Position numbers and translations under genes: made by a program
Notes under the pieces: model-generated
The model's database searches: none
The model's input: the letters and a program-made list of their open reading frames with translations, nothing else
Told to the model about the DNA's origin: nothing
NCBI RefSeq assembly: GCF_043555885.1
Contig: NZ_JBIGHX010000009.1
Coordinates: 124,001 to 188,000 of the forward strand
DNA length: 64,000 bases
Direction: 5' to 3'
Origin: Pelomonas lactea
Lineage (GTDB): Bacteria > Pseudomonadota > Gammaproteobacteria > Burkholderiales > Burkholderiaceae_C
Shown here: piece after piece, positions 27,146 to 34,309 of the stretch
Layout: each line of letters opens with the position of its first letter
Position numbering within the stretch: position 1 is the first letter of the stretch

Positions 27146-28143
27146 GCCGCCCCGCCCACCACCGCGACGGCGGCTTCCAGAACAACCACGGCGACTTCGA
27201 GCCCAAGTCGCTGGCCGACGTGCTGCGCTGGCGCTGGAACGCCGCGCGCCAGGGCCTGCCGCGGCGGCCGGTCGATCCCATCCCCACGCAGCCGGCCGAC
27301 CTTGCCGCCCTCCACACCGGCACCGCACCGGCCGTCACATGGATAGGCCATGCGACCGTGCTGGCGCGGCTGGGCGGCCTGAACCTGCTGACCGACCCGA
27401 TCTTCTCGGAGCGCGCGTCGCCGTTCTCGTTTGCCGGCCCGCGGCGCGAGCAGCCGCCCGGCGTCGCGCTGGCGGACCTGCCGCGCGTCGACGCCGTGCT
27501 GGTGTCGCACAACCACTACGACCACCTGGACCTCGCCTCCTGCCGCGCGCTGGCGGTGCAGCCCGGCGGCAGCCCGCTGTTCGTCGTGCCGCTGGGGCTG
27601 GCCGACTGGTTCCGCCGTCGCGGCGTGGAACGGGTCGTCGAGCTGGACTGGTGGCAGCAACACAGGCTGGACGGCGTGGACATCGCGCTGGTGCCGGCGC
27701 AGCACTGGTCGGCGCGCGGCCTGGCCGACCGCATGAAGACGCTGTGGGGCGGCTTCGCCGTGTTCGCGCCGGACTGCCAGCTGTTCTTCGCCGGCGACAC
27801 CGGCTACTCACGCGACTTCGCCGACATCCGCGAGCGCTTCGCCGAGCGGCAGCGCGACGGCGGCTTCGACATCGCGCTGATCCCGATCGGCGCCTACGAG
27901 CCGCGCTGGTTCATGAAGGAGCAGCACATCAACGTCGAGGAGGCGCTGAAGATCCACGCCGACCTGGGCGCCCGGCGCTCGCTGGGCGTGCACTGGGGCA
28001 CCTTCGAGCTGACCGACGAAGCGCTGGACGAGCCGCCGCGCCAGCTGGCCCGCCAGCGCGCCGCGCTGGGGCTGGCGGAGGACGAGTTCTTCACGCTCGC
28101 CATCGGCGAGACGCACCCCATCGCGCCACGCCGCGGGCCCTGA
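27142..28143 (+). CDS. Metallo-beta-lactamase-fold hydrolase (NAPE-PLD/UlaG-like)
   Basis: Protein of 333 residues with the metal motif HNHYDHLD near residue 129. It is preceded by TWIGHATVLARLGGLNLLTD, a start seen in the NAPE-hydrolysing phospholipase D and UlaG groups. Later metal ligands are in AQHWSARG, AGDTGYSRD and GVHWGTFEL. No signal peptide, so probably cytosolic. The substrate is unknown; phosphodiesters of lipids or sugars are typical. It starts with GTG and overlaps the globin stop by four bases, so the two are co-translated. Confidence 0.88.
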   Translation: MSRPAHHRDGGFQNNHGDFEPKSLADVLRWRWNAARQGLPRRPVDPIPTQPADLAALHTGTAPAVTWIGHATVLARLGGLNLLTDPIFSERASPFSFAGPRREQPPGVALADLPRVDAVLVSHNHYDHLDLASCRALAVQPGGSPLFVVPLGLADWFRRRGVERVVELDWWQQHRLDGVDIALVPAQHWSARGLADRMKTLWGGFAVFAPDCQLFFAGDTGYSRDFADIRERFAERQRDGGFDIALIPIGAYEPRWFMKEQHINVEEALKIHADLGARRSLGVHWGTFELTDEALDEPPRQLARQRAALGLAEDEFFTLAIGETHPIAPRRGP

Positions 28144-28190
28144 CTCAGCTCGCGGCAAGCCGTCCGACACCTGCGGCCGCGCGGCACGGC

Positions 28191-28196
28191 TAGGCT
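28191..28196 (+). promoter_or_regulatory. -10-like TAGGCT of a possible leaderless mRNA (NRAMP-like gene)
   Basis: TAGGCT ends six bases before the ATG at 28203. No ribosome site is seen. Confidence 0.4.
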
Positions 28197-28202
28197 GTCG
28201 GC

Positions 28203-29453
28203 ATGCTCAACCGCCTCCGCCTCTACCTGCGCCAGCTCGGCCCCGGCCTCATCACCGGCGCGGCGGACGACGACCCCAGCGGCATCGCCACCTACTCGCA
28301 GGCCGGCGCGCAGTTCGGCTTCTCCATGCTGTGGAGCCTGGTCATCACGCTGCCGCTGATGACGGCGATCCAGATCGTCAGCGCGCGCATCGGCTACGTG
28401 ACCGGCCAGGGGCTGGCCGCCAACTTCAAGCGCGCCTTCCCGCGGCCGCTGCTGCTGGCGCTGGTGGGCCTGCTGCTGGCGGCCAACACGCTGAACATCG
28501 CCGCCGACATCGCCGCCATGGCCGAGGCCGTGAAGCTGCTGCTGGGCGGCTCGGCCCATGTCTACGCGCTGAGCTTCGGCCTGGCCAGCGCGGTCATGCA
28601 GGTGTTCCTGCCCTACCAGAGCTATGTGCGCTGGCTCAAGTGGCTGACGCTGGCACTGCTGGCCTACGTGGGTGTCATCGTCGTCATCGGGCTGGACTGG
28701 GGCGAGGTGCTGGCGCGCACGCTGCACCCCGACCTGCAATGGAATCGCGACACGCTGCTGATGCTGGTGGCCGTGTTCGGCACCACCATCAGCCCCTACC
28801 TGTTCTTCTGGCAGGCCAGCCAGGAAGTGGAAGACCGTGCGACCGGCGCCGGCGAGGCGCACACACCGCAGGAGGTGAGGCAGCACCTGCGCCGCATCAA
28901 GATCGACACCAACATCGGCATGGCGTTCTCCAACCTCATCGCCTTCTTCATCATGCTGTCCACCGCCGCGACGCTGCACGCGGCCGGCGTGACGGACATC
29001 CAGACCTCGGCCCAGGCCGTGGAGGCGCTGCGGCCGGTGGCCGGCGAGCACGCCGCGCTGCTGTTCGCGCTGGGCATCATCGGCACGGGCATGCTGGCCG
29101 TGCCGGTGCTGGCGGGCTCGGCCGCCTACGCGGTGGCCGAGGTGGCCGGCTGGCGCGGCTCGCTGAGCCTGAAGCTGGAGCGTGGCGAGGGGCGCGGCTT
29201 CTACGGCGTCATCGCCGCGGCGACGCTGGGCGGCGTGGCGCTGTGCTTCACGCCCATGGACCCGGTCAAGGAGCTGTTCTGGTCCGCCGTGTTCAACGGC
29301 GTGACGGCCGTGCCCATCATGGTGGCGATGATGGTGCTGGCATCGCGCCCCGCCATCATGGGCGGGCATGCCATCGGCCTGCGGCTGCGCCTGATGGGCT
29401 GGCTGGCCACCGCCGTCATGGCGCTGACGGTGCTGGCGCTGATCATCGCCTGA
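28203..29453 (+). CDS. NRAMP-related divalent metal transporter with atypical metal site
   Basis: Membrane protein of 416 residues with about eleven helices and the NRAMP start GPGLITGAADDDPSGIATYS. In classical Mn/Fe transporters helix 1 has DPGN and helix 6 has MPH. Here these are DPSG (24-27) and SPY (197-199), so the asparagine and the methionine of the metal site are missing. That places it in an NRAMP-related side branch, where other substrates such as Mg have been reported for related proteins. Followed after 31 bases by a CadR-like regulator. Substrate unassigned. Confidence 0.9.
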   Translation: MLNRLRLYLRQLGPGLITGAADDDPSGIATYSQAGAQFGFSMLWSLVITLPLMTAIQIVSARIGYVTGQGLAANFKRAFPRPLLLALVGLLLAANTLNIAADIAAMAEAVKLLLGGSAHVYALSFGLASAVMQVFLPYQSYVRWLKWLTLALLAYVGVIVVIGLDWGEVLARTLHPDLQWNRDTLLMLVAVFGTTISPYLFFWQASQEVEDRATGAGEAHTPQEVRQHLRRIKIDTNIGMAFSNLIAFFIMLSTAATLHAAGVTDIQTSAQAVEALRPVAGEHAALLFALGIIGTGMLAVPVLAGSAAYAVAEVAGWRGSLSLKLERGEGRGFYGVIAAATLGGVALCFTPMDPVKELFWSAVFNGVTAVPIMVAMMVLASRPAIMGGHAIGLRLRLMGWLATAVMALTVLALIIA

Positions 29454-29472
29454 GGCCCCCGCACGCAGAGGC

Positions 29473-29478
29473 CACAAT
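29473..29478 (+). promoter_or_regulatory. -10-like CACAAT of a possible leaderless mRNA (CadR-like gene)
   Basis: CACAAT ends six bases before the ATG at 29485. No ribosome site is seen. Confidence 0.4.
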
Positions 29479-29484
29479 GCCCGC

Positions 29485-29907
29485 ATGCGCATCGGGGAAC
29501 TCGCCCGCCTGACCGGCACGGCCGTCGACACCATCCGCCACTACGAGCGCGAGGGCCTGCTCGCGGCGCCACCGCGCACGGACGCCGGCTACCGCATCTA
29601 CGGCCCGGCGGACGTTGAGCGGCTGCACTTCATCCGCCGCTGCCGCTCGCTGGACATGAACCTGGCCGAGGTGCGCGTGCTGCTGGCGCTGCAGGGCGGC
29701 GCGCATGGCGCCGAAGCGCACGCACTGCTGGACGAGCACATCGGTCATGTCGCCGCGCGCATCGCGGCCCTGCAGGATCTGGAGAGGGAGCTGCGCGCGC
29801 TGCGCGCCCGCTGCCAGGGCGACGAGCCGGCCTGCGCCATCCTCGAGGGCCTGGCCGAACCCGGTGCCGGGCTGCCCGCCAAGAGCCACATCGGCCACAG
29901 CCACTGA
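29485..29907 (+). CDS. CadR/PbrR-like MerR-family regulator
   Basis: Protein of 140 residues closely patterned on Cd(II)/Pb(II) sensors: winged helix RIGELARLTGTAVDTIRHYE, then LHFIRRCRSLDMNLAEVR and a dimer helix. The cysteines C110 and C117 of the metal loop (RARCQGDEPACAIL) are present, and so is C53. The cysteine that CadR and PbrR carry near residue 77-79 is absent; that stretch reads GGAHGAEAHALL. The tail ends in SHIGHSH, a histidine-rich end as in CadR. Metal choice may therefore differ from Cd/Pb. No efflux ATPase lies next to it; the upstream neighbour is the NRAMP-like transporter. Confidence 0.85.
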   Translation: MRIGELARLTGTAVDTIRHYEREGLLAAPPRTDAGYRIYGPADVERLHFIRRCRSLDMNLAEVRVLLALQGGAHGAEAHALLDEHIGHVAARIAALQDLERELRALRARCQGDEPACAILEGLAEPGAGLPAKSHIGHSH

Positions 29908-29908
29908 A

Positions 29909-29931
29909 GCCCACGCGACAACGGCGTGGGC
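29909..29931. terminator. Hairpin between convergent CadR-like and pyk genes
   Basis: GCCCACGC (29909-29916) and GCGTGGGC (29924-29931) form a perfect eight-base stem with a seven-base loop in the 32-base gap between two convergent genes. No T-run follows on either strand. It may act as a bidirectional terminator or as an mRNA end protector. Confidence 0.45.
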
Positions 29932-29939
29932 GCCGGGGG

Positions 29940-31370
29940 TCAACCCACCCTGCAGACCTTCAGCATGTTGGTGCCGCCGGGGTAGCCCATGGGCTCGCCG
30001 CAGGTGATGGCATAGGTGTCGCCGGGCATCAGCACGCCGCGCTCGACGAGGATCTTCTCGGCCGCGGCCAGCGCCTCGTCGCGGTCCTCGAACTCGGGCA
30101 TCAGCAGCGGCGTGACGTTGCGGTACAGGCCCATGCGACGCTGGCTGACGAGCTGGCTGGTCAGACCGAAGATGGGCACGTTGATGCGGTGGCGGCTCAT
30201 CCACAGCGCGGTGGAGCCCGACTCCGTCAGCGCCAGGATGGCCTTGCAGCCCAGGTGGTGCGCCGTGAACAGCGCGCCCATCGCGATGGACTGGTCGATG
30301 CGGCCGAACTGGCGGCCGGCGAAGTCGGTGTCCAGCGTGACGAACTCGGCGCGCTCGGCCTCCAGCGCGATGGCGGCCATCTGCTCGACGGTCTCGATCG
30401 GGAACTTGCCGGCGGCCGTCTCGGCGGACAGCATGACGGCGTCGGTGCCGTCCAGCACGGCGTTGGCCACGTCGCTGACCTCGGCGCGCGTGGGCACCGG
30501 GTTCACGATCATGGACTCCATCATCTGCGTGGCCGTGATGGACACCTTGTCCAGCTCGCGGGCCATCTTGATCATGCGCTTCTGCAGCGCCGGCACCGCG
30601 GCGTTGCCCACCTCCACGGCCAGGTCGCCGCGGGCGACCATGATGCCGTCGGACGCCTTCAGGATGGCCTCCAGGTGGGGGATGGCCTCATAGCGCTCGA
30701 TCTTGGCGATCATGGCCGGCTTGTGGCGGTAGGGCTCGCCGGCCACGTTGGCCAGCTGGCGCGCCATCTCCATGTCGGTGGCGTTCTTCGGGAAGCTGAC
30801 AGCCAGGTACTCGCACTGGAAGGACATCGCGGTCTTGATGTCCTCCATGTCCTTGCCCGTCAGCGCCGGGGCGGTCAGGCCGCCACCCTGCTTGTTGATG
30901 CCCTTGTTGTTGGACAGCTCGCCGCCCAGCTTGACGGTGGTGTGCACCTGCGCGCCGCGCACGTGGTCCACGGTCAGCACCAGCAGGCCGTCGTTCAGCA
31001 GCAGCGTGTCGCCGGGCTTCACGTCGCGCGGCAGTTCCTTGTAGTCCAGGCTGGCGATGTCCTGGTTGCCGAGTTCGGTGCGGTCGGCGTCGAGCACGAA
31101 CTTGGCACCGGGCACCAGCTCGATCTTGCCGTTCTCGAACTTGCCGACGCGGATCTTGGGGCCCTGCAGGTCGGCCATGATGGCCACCGACTTGCCAACA
31201 CGCTCGGCCGCGGCGCGGACCATGTTTGCGCGATCAATGTGGTCCTGCGCCTTGCCGTGCGAGAAGTTCAACCGCACGACGTCGACGCCGGCGCGGATCA
31301 TCTTCTCCAGCACCTCCGGCGTGTTGGAAGCGGGGCCGAGGGTGGCGACGATCTTGGTGGCGCGGGTCAT
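29940..31370 (-). CDS. pyk: Pyruvate kinase
   Basis: Glycolytic enzyme that makes pyruvate and ATP from phosphoenolpyruvate and ADP. It has 476 residues, the usual length. Motifs: TKIVATLGPASN and VVRLNFSHG at the N-terminus, ADLQGPKIRVG, the metal-site MVARGDLAVEVG, TATQMMESMIVNPVPTRAEV and the C-terminal domain with ALTESGSTA. I took the ATG at 31370 (MTRATKIV); an ATG four codons upstream (31382) is possible. A T-free, G+C-rich hairpin lies downstream. Confidence 0.96.
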   Translation of the reverse strand: MTRATKIVATLGPASNTPEVLEKMIRAGVDVVRLNFSHGKAQDHIDRANMVRAAAERVGKSVAIMADLQGPKIRVGKFENGKIELVPGAKFVLDADRTELGNQDIASLDYKELPRDVKPGDTLLLNDGLLVLTVDHVRGAQVHTTVKLGGELSNNKGINKQGGGLTAPALTGKDMEDIKTAMSFQCEYLAVSFPKNATDMEMARQLANVAGEPYRHKPAMIAKIERYEAIPHLEAILKASDGIMVARGDLAVEVGNAAVPALQKRMIKMARELDKVSITATQMMESMIVNPVPTRAEVSDVANAVLDGTDAVMLSAETAAGKFPIETVEQMAAIALEAERAEFVTLDTDFAGRQFGRIDQSIAMGALFTAHHLGCKAILALTESGSTALWMSRHRINVPIFGLTSQLVSQRRMGLYRNVTPLLMPEFEDRDEALAAAEKILVERGVLMPGDTYAITCGEPMGYPGGTNMLKVCRVG

Positions 31371-31454
31371 GGCTTGTCTCAACTTGTCAGGGGGCGCGGA
31401 ATTATGGGCCGCAGGACCTGCGGGAAGTTTCGCCGTGTTTCGGTGCGAAGTGGG

Positions 31455-31925
31455 CTACAGCGACTTCTCGAAGAAAACACTCAGCGGGTCGAGCGCGTAG
31501 CCGCCGAACGGCCCGCGCTCGGCATAGCCCAGCCGCCGGTACAGGCCCAGCGCCTCGGGCTGGTGGATGCCGGTCTCCAGCCGCGCCAGGCGCAGGCCAT
31601 GCCCCACCAGCTCGGCCTCTAACCGCGCCATCAGCTGCCGCGCGACACCGCGGCCGCGTTCGCTGTCCAGCACGAACAGGCGCTTGATCTCCCCATACCC
31701 GTCGGCCGGGAAGCGCTTCACGCCGCCGCAGCCGACGAGCCGCTCGCCGCGCCAGGCACCGATGAAGCTGCCATGCGGCGGGCGCAGGCCGTCGGCCGGC
31801 TCGAAATGGTTGCTCTCGGCCGGGTACAGCGCGCTCATCAGCGCTTCTGATTGCGCGATCAGCGCCTGCGCGCCGGGGTGGCCGGGATCCAGCGGGACCA
31901 GGCGCAGGGATGGGTCTGACGTCAT
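31455..31925 (-). CDS. GNAT-family N-acetyltransferase
   Basis: Protein of 156 residues with the acetyl-CoA-binding motif A, IKRLFVLDSERGRGVARQL, then LARLETGIHQPEALGLYRRL and GYAERGPFGGY. The substrate cannot be told. It lies between pyk and the XRE/cupin regulator on the same strand, 16 bases downstream of the latter, so it may be co-transcribed with it. Confidence 0.9.
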   Translation of the reverse strand: MTSDPSLRLVPLDPGHPGAQALIAQSEALMSALYPAESNHFEPADGLRPPHGSFIGAWRGERLVGCGGVKRFPADGYGEIKRLFVLDSERGRGVARQLMARLEAELVGHGLRLARLETGIHQPEALGLYRRLGYAERGPFGGYALDPLSVFFEKSL

Positions 31926-31941
31926 GAGGGTTAGAGACCAG

Positions 31942-32535
31942 TTACAGCGCGGGCACCGTCATCGCGAGCAGATAGCGCGCTGACCCGGCCCCGGGGTTGG
32001 TGAAGACGCTGCGCCCCAGGCAGCGGAAGCTCAGCGAGTCGCCGGCGCCCAGCTCGAACACCTGGCCCTGCAGCGTCAGCCGCAGCTGCCCGTCCTGCAG
32101 GCACAGGTGGTGCTCCAGCCGCGCGACGGTGGGCTCGTCGTAGGCCAGCTCGGCGCCGGGCGCGAGCACCGCCTCGATGACCTCGGTCGCGAAGCCGGCC
32201 AGCGGCGGGCAGCGCATGCGGCGCTCGAAGCCGCTCTGCTGGTCGTGCCAGCGCGGCTGGTCCGCCGCGCGCAGCAGCCTCACCGGCAGCGCCTCGGCCT
32301 CGGCCAGCAGACGGCTCAACGGCAGCCCGTGCGCGCGCGCCAGGCGCGACAGCAGCGTCGCGGTCGGGCTGGTCTCGGCCCGCTCCAGCCGCGACAGCGT
32401 CGCGCGGCTGACGCCGCTGCGCGTGGCCAGCTCGTCCAGCGACCAGCCGGCCGCCGTGCGCAGCGCGGCCAGGCGCTCGGCCAGCTGGCGCTCGAACTGG
32501 CCTTCTTCGCTCACTTCAGAGAATTCTTCTCTCAT
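31942..32535 (-). CDS. XRE-family regulator with C-terminal cupin domain
   Basis: Protein of 197 residues. Residues about 15-70 form an XRE helix-turn-helix (LAALRTAAGWSLDELATRSG, SRATLSRLERAETSPTATLL). Residues about 110-190 form a cupin sensor domain with LEHHLCLQDGQLRLTL and ELGAGDSLSFRC. The ATG at 32535 (MREEFSEVSEEG) has no ribosome site but a TAGCAT eight bases before it, and it lies inside a 12-bp palindrome, so it is probably leaderless and self-regulated. Divergent from the EamA transporter, which it probably controls. Confidence 0.88.
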   Translation of the reverse strand: MREEFSEVSEEGQFERQLAERLAALRTAAGWSLDELATRSGVSRATLSRLERAETSPTATLLSRLARAHGLPLSRLLAEAEALPVRLLRAADQPRWHDQQSGFERRMRCPPLAGFATEVIEAVLAPGAELAYDEPTVARLEHHLCLQDGQLRLTLQGQVFELGAGDSLSFRCLGRSVFTNPGAGSARYLLAMTVPAL

Positions 32536-32549
32536 ATGAGAAGATGCTA
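32530..32549 (-). promoter_or_regulatory. Leaderless-type promoter and operator between XRE and EamA genes
   Basis: On the minus strand TAGCAT (32544-32549) ends eight bases before the XRE start codon. A perfect 12-bp palindrome TCTCATATGAGA (32530-32541) covers the start codon and the presumed +1. Only 19 bases separate the two divergent start codons, so any protein bound here should affect both genes. Confidence 0.45.
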
Positions 32550-32554
32550 CCGCA

Positions 32555-33487
32555 ATGACCGACCGCCAGACCGCCCCCTTCGCCGCCGCGCTGGCCGTCG
32601 TGCTGGTCTGGGGCCTGAACTTTCCGCTGTCCAAGGCCTTGTTCCAGCAGGTCGGACCCGCCGGCTTCCTGGGCCTGCGCTACCTGCTGGTGCCGCTGTG
32701 CGCGGTCGCGCTGCTCTGCTGGCGGTTCGGCACCCGCTGGCCGCGGCTGGACCGCGACGAGGTGTGGCCGCTGGTGCGCCTAACGCTGCTAGGCCAGGGC
32801 CTGCACCTGATGCTGTCGAACTACGGCATGCAGGGCTCCACCGCCTTCAGCGCCAGCGTGCTGCTGGCCTGCGGGCCGGTGTTCACGCTGCTGATCCTGC
32901 GGTTCAGCGGCGTGGAGCGGCTGTCGCCGGGCCAGGTGGCCGGGGTCGCCGCCGCGGCGGCGGGGGCGCTGCTGTTCATGGCCGACAAGCTGCTGGCCGC
33001 CGACTGGCACGCTGGCCTGGGCGACCTGATGCTGCTGGCCGCCGCGGCGCTCTTCAGCTACTACACGGTGGCCAGCAAGCCGCTGATCCAGCACCACGGC
33101 GGCGTCACCGTGCTGGGCTACGGCAGCCTGGTGTGCACGCTGCCCATGCTGGCCTGGTGCGCCCCGGCGCTGCTCGCGCTGGACTGGGCCGCGCAGCCCG
33201 CCTGGGTCTGGACGGGCACGGTCTGGCAGGTCGCCGGTGGCGGCTTCATCGGCTGGCTGGCCTGGGGCTGGGCCAACGAGCGGCGCGGCGTGGCGCGCAC
33301 GGCGCCGCTGATCTACCTGATGCCGCTGGTGGCGGGGCTGGCGGCCTGGCTGTGGGGTGGTGAGAGCTTCACGCTGCACAAGATCCTGGCGGCGGTGCTC
33401 ATCCTGGCCGGCGTGGCGCTCGCGCAATTCGGCGCGACCCCGCTGTGGCCGCGACGCCCGCCGCTGGGCCACCAGACGCCCGGCTAA
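32555..33487 (+). CDS. EamA-family (DMT) transporter
   Basis: Membrane protein of 310 residues with ten hydrophobic segments arranged as two EamA repeats (AALAVVVVWGLNF-like start at residues 10-25, LLVPLCAVALL; second repeat from LMLLAAAALFSYYTVASKPL). Drug/metabolite exporters of this kind often remove amino acids or metabolites. Divergent from the XRE/cupin regulator, which is the expected controller. Its stop overlaps the stop of the convergent binding-protein gene. Confidence 0.9.
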   Translation: MTDRQTAPFAAALAVVLVWGLNFPLSKALFQQVGPAGFLGLRYLLVPLCAVALLCWRFGTRWPRLDRDEVWPLVRLTLLGQGLHLMLSNYGMQGSTAFSASVLLACGPVFTLLILRFSGVERLSPGQVAGVAAAAAGALLFMADKLLAADWHAGLGDLMLLAAAALFSYYTVASKPLIQHHGGVTVLGYGSLVCTLPMLAWCAPALLALDWAAQPAWVWTGTVWQVAGGGFIGWLAWGWANERRGVARTAPLIYLMPLVAGLAAWLWGGESFTLHKILAAVLILAGVALAQFGATPLWPRRPPLGHQTPG

Positions 33488-34224
33488 CGCGGCGCGCCCA
33501 TCGCCTCGTCGATGGCCCGCAGCTGCCGGTCCGGCACGGACTTGCTGCAGAAGAAGAAGCGGCCCTCCCCGGGTGGCGCGTCGGGCAGGCGGCGCAGTTC
33601 CAGTGCAGCGCCGGCCTCGCCCAGCTGCTTGATCAGGGCCTCGCCCTCCTCCTCGGTGAAGAGGGTGGCGTCGGCCATGCCCAGCAACACCAGCCGGGCA
33701 CGGGCCAGGCTGTGGTCCGACGAGCGGACGATCCTGGCGCTGCTCTCGGCCAGCGCCTTGTCGGTTTCGGCGCCGTAGGAATAGCCCAGGCGCAGCACCA
33801 GCGAGACGCCCGGCGACTGGACGAGCGCCGCGAAGCGCTGCACGTCCTTGAGCCGGCCATCCTTGCGGATCATCAGGCTCTGCGGTGGGCTGCTGTAGAC
33901 CGGCAGCCTGGCGTACTTGCCGAGCTTCTCCCGCTCCGCTGTGCGGTACAGGCCCAGTGCGCAGGCCGGCTCAAGGTTGCGCGTGATCATGGCCACCTGC
34001 CGCGCCACCGGCGCCTCGCGCAGTTCAACCGCCAGGCCGGCGCGCTGCAGCACGGCCATGGCTGGCGCTCCCTGCAAGCCGGTGAGCCGCTGGTCGTGCC
34101 GGCTCATCAGCGGCGGCCGCTCCTCGTAGTACAGCACCAGGTCGGCGGCACCCGCCCGGAGGGCCGGGCAGACGGCCAACAAGGCCGTCAGCAGACAGCG
34201 GATGAAAGGGGCGACGGTGCTCAC
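33484..34224 (-). CDS. Periplasmic substrate-binding-like protein
   Basis: Protein of 246 residues with a signal peptide (TVAPFIRCLLTALLAVCPALRAGA). After it comes a start resembling family 3 solute-binding proteins (DLVLYYEERPPLMSRHDQRL), then APVARQVAMITRNLEPACALG and FFFCSKSVPDRQLRAIDEAM. No transporter gene adjoins, so it may be an orphan sensor or binder. The start codon is GTG; a TACCGT hexamer lies six bases upstream and there is no ribosome site. Confidence 0.75.
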   Translation of the reverse strand: MSTVAPFIRCLLTALLAVCPALRAGAADLVLYYEERPPLMSRHDQRLTGLQGAPAMAVLQRAGLAVELREAPVARQVAMITRNLEPACALGLYRTAEREKLGKYARLPVYSSPPQSLMIRKDGRLKDVQRFAALVQSPGVSLVLRLGYSYGAETDKALAESSARIVRSSDHSLARARLVLLGMADATLFTEEEGEALIKQLGEAGAALELRRLPDAPPGEGRFFFCSKSVPDRQLRAIDEAMGAPR

Positions 34225-34230
34225 GCCGAC

Positions 34231-34236
34231 ACGGTA
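34231..34236 (-). promoter_or_regulatory. -10-like TACCGT near a GTG start (binding-protein gene)
   Basis: TACCGT on the minus strand ends six bases before the GTG at 34224. The six bases between (GTCGGC) are identical to those between TAGGCT and the ATG at 28203. GTG starts are less usual in leaderless mRNAs, so this is a weak case. Confidence 0.25.
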
Positions 34237-34309
34237 TCAGGAAGGCGCCGGTTCACGGCCGGTCGCTGATCGCCCGCCGCCTCCCACGGGACCGCCCGCG
34301 CGGCCGACC

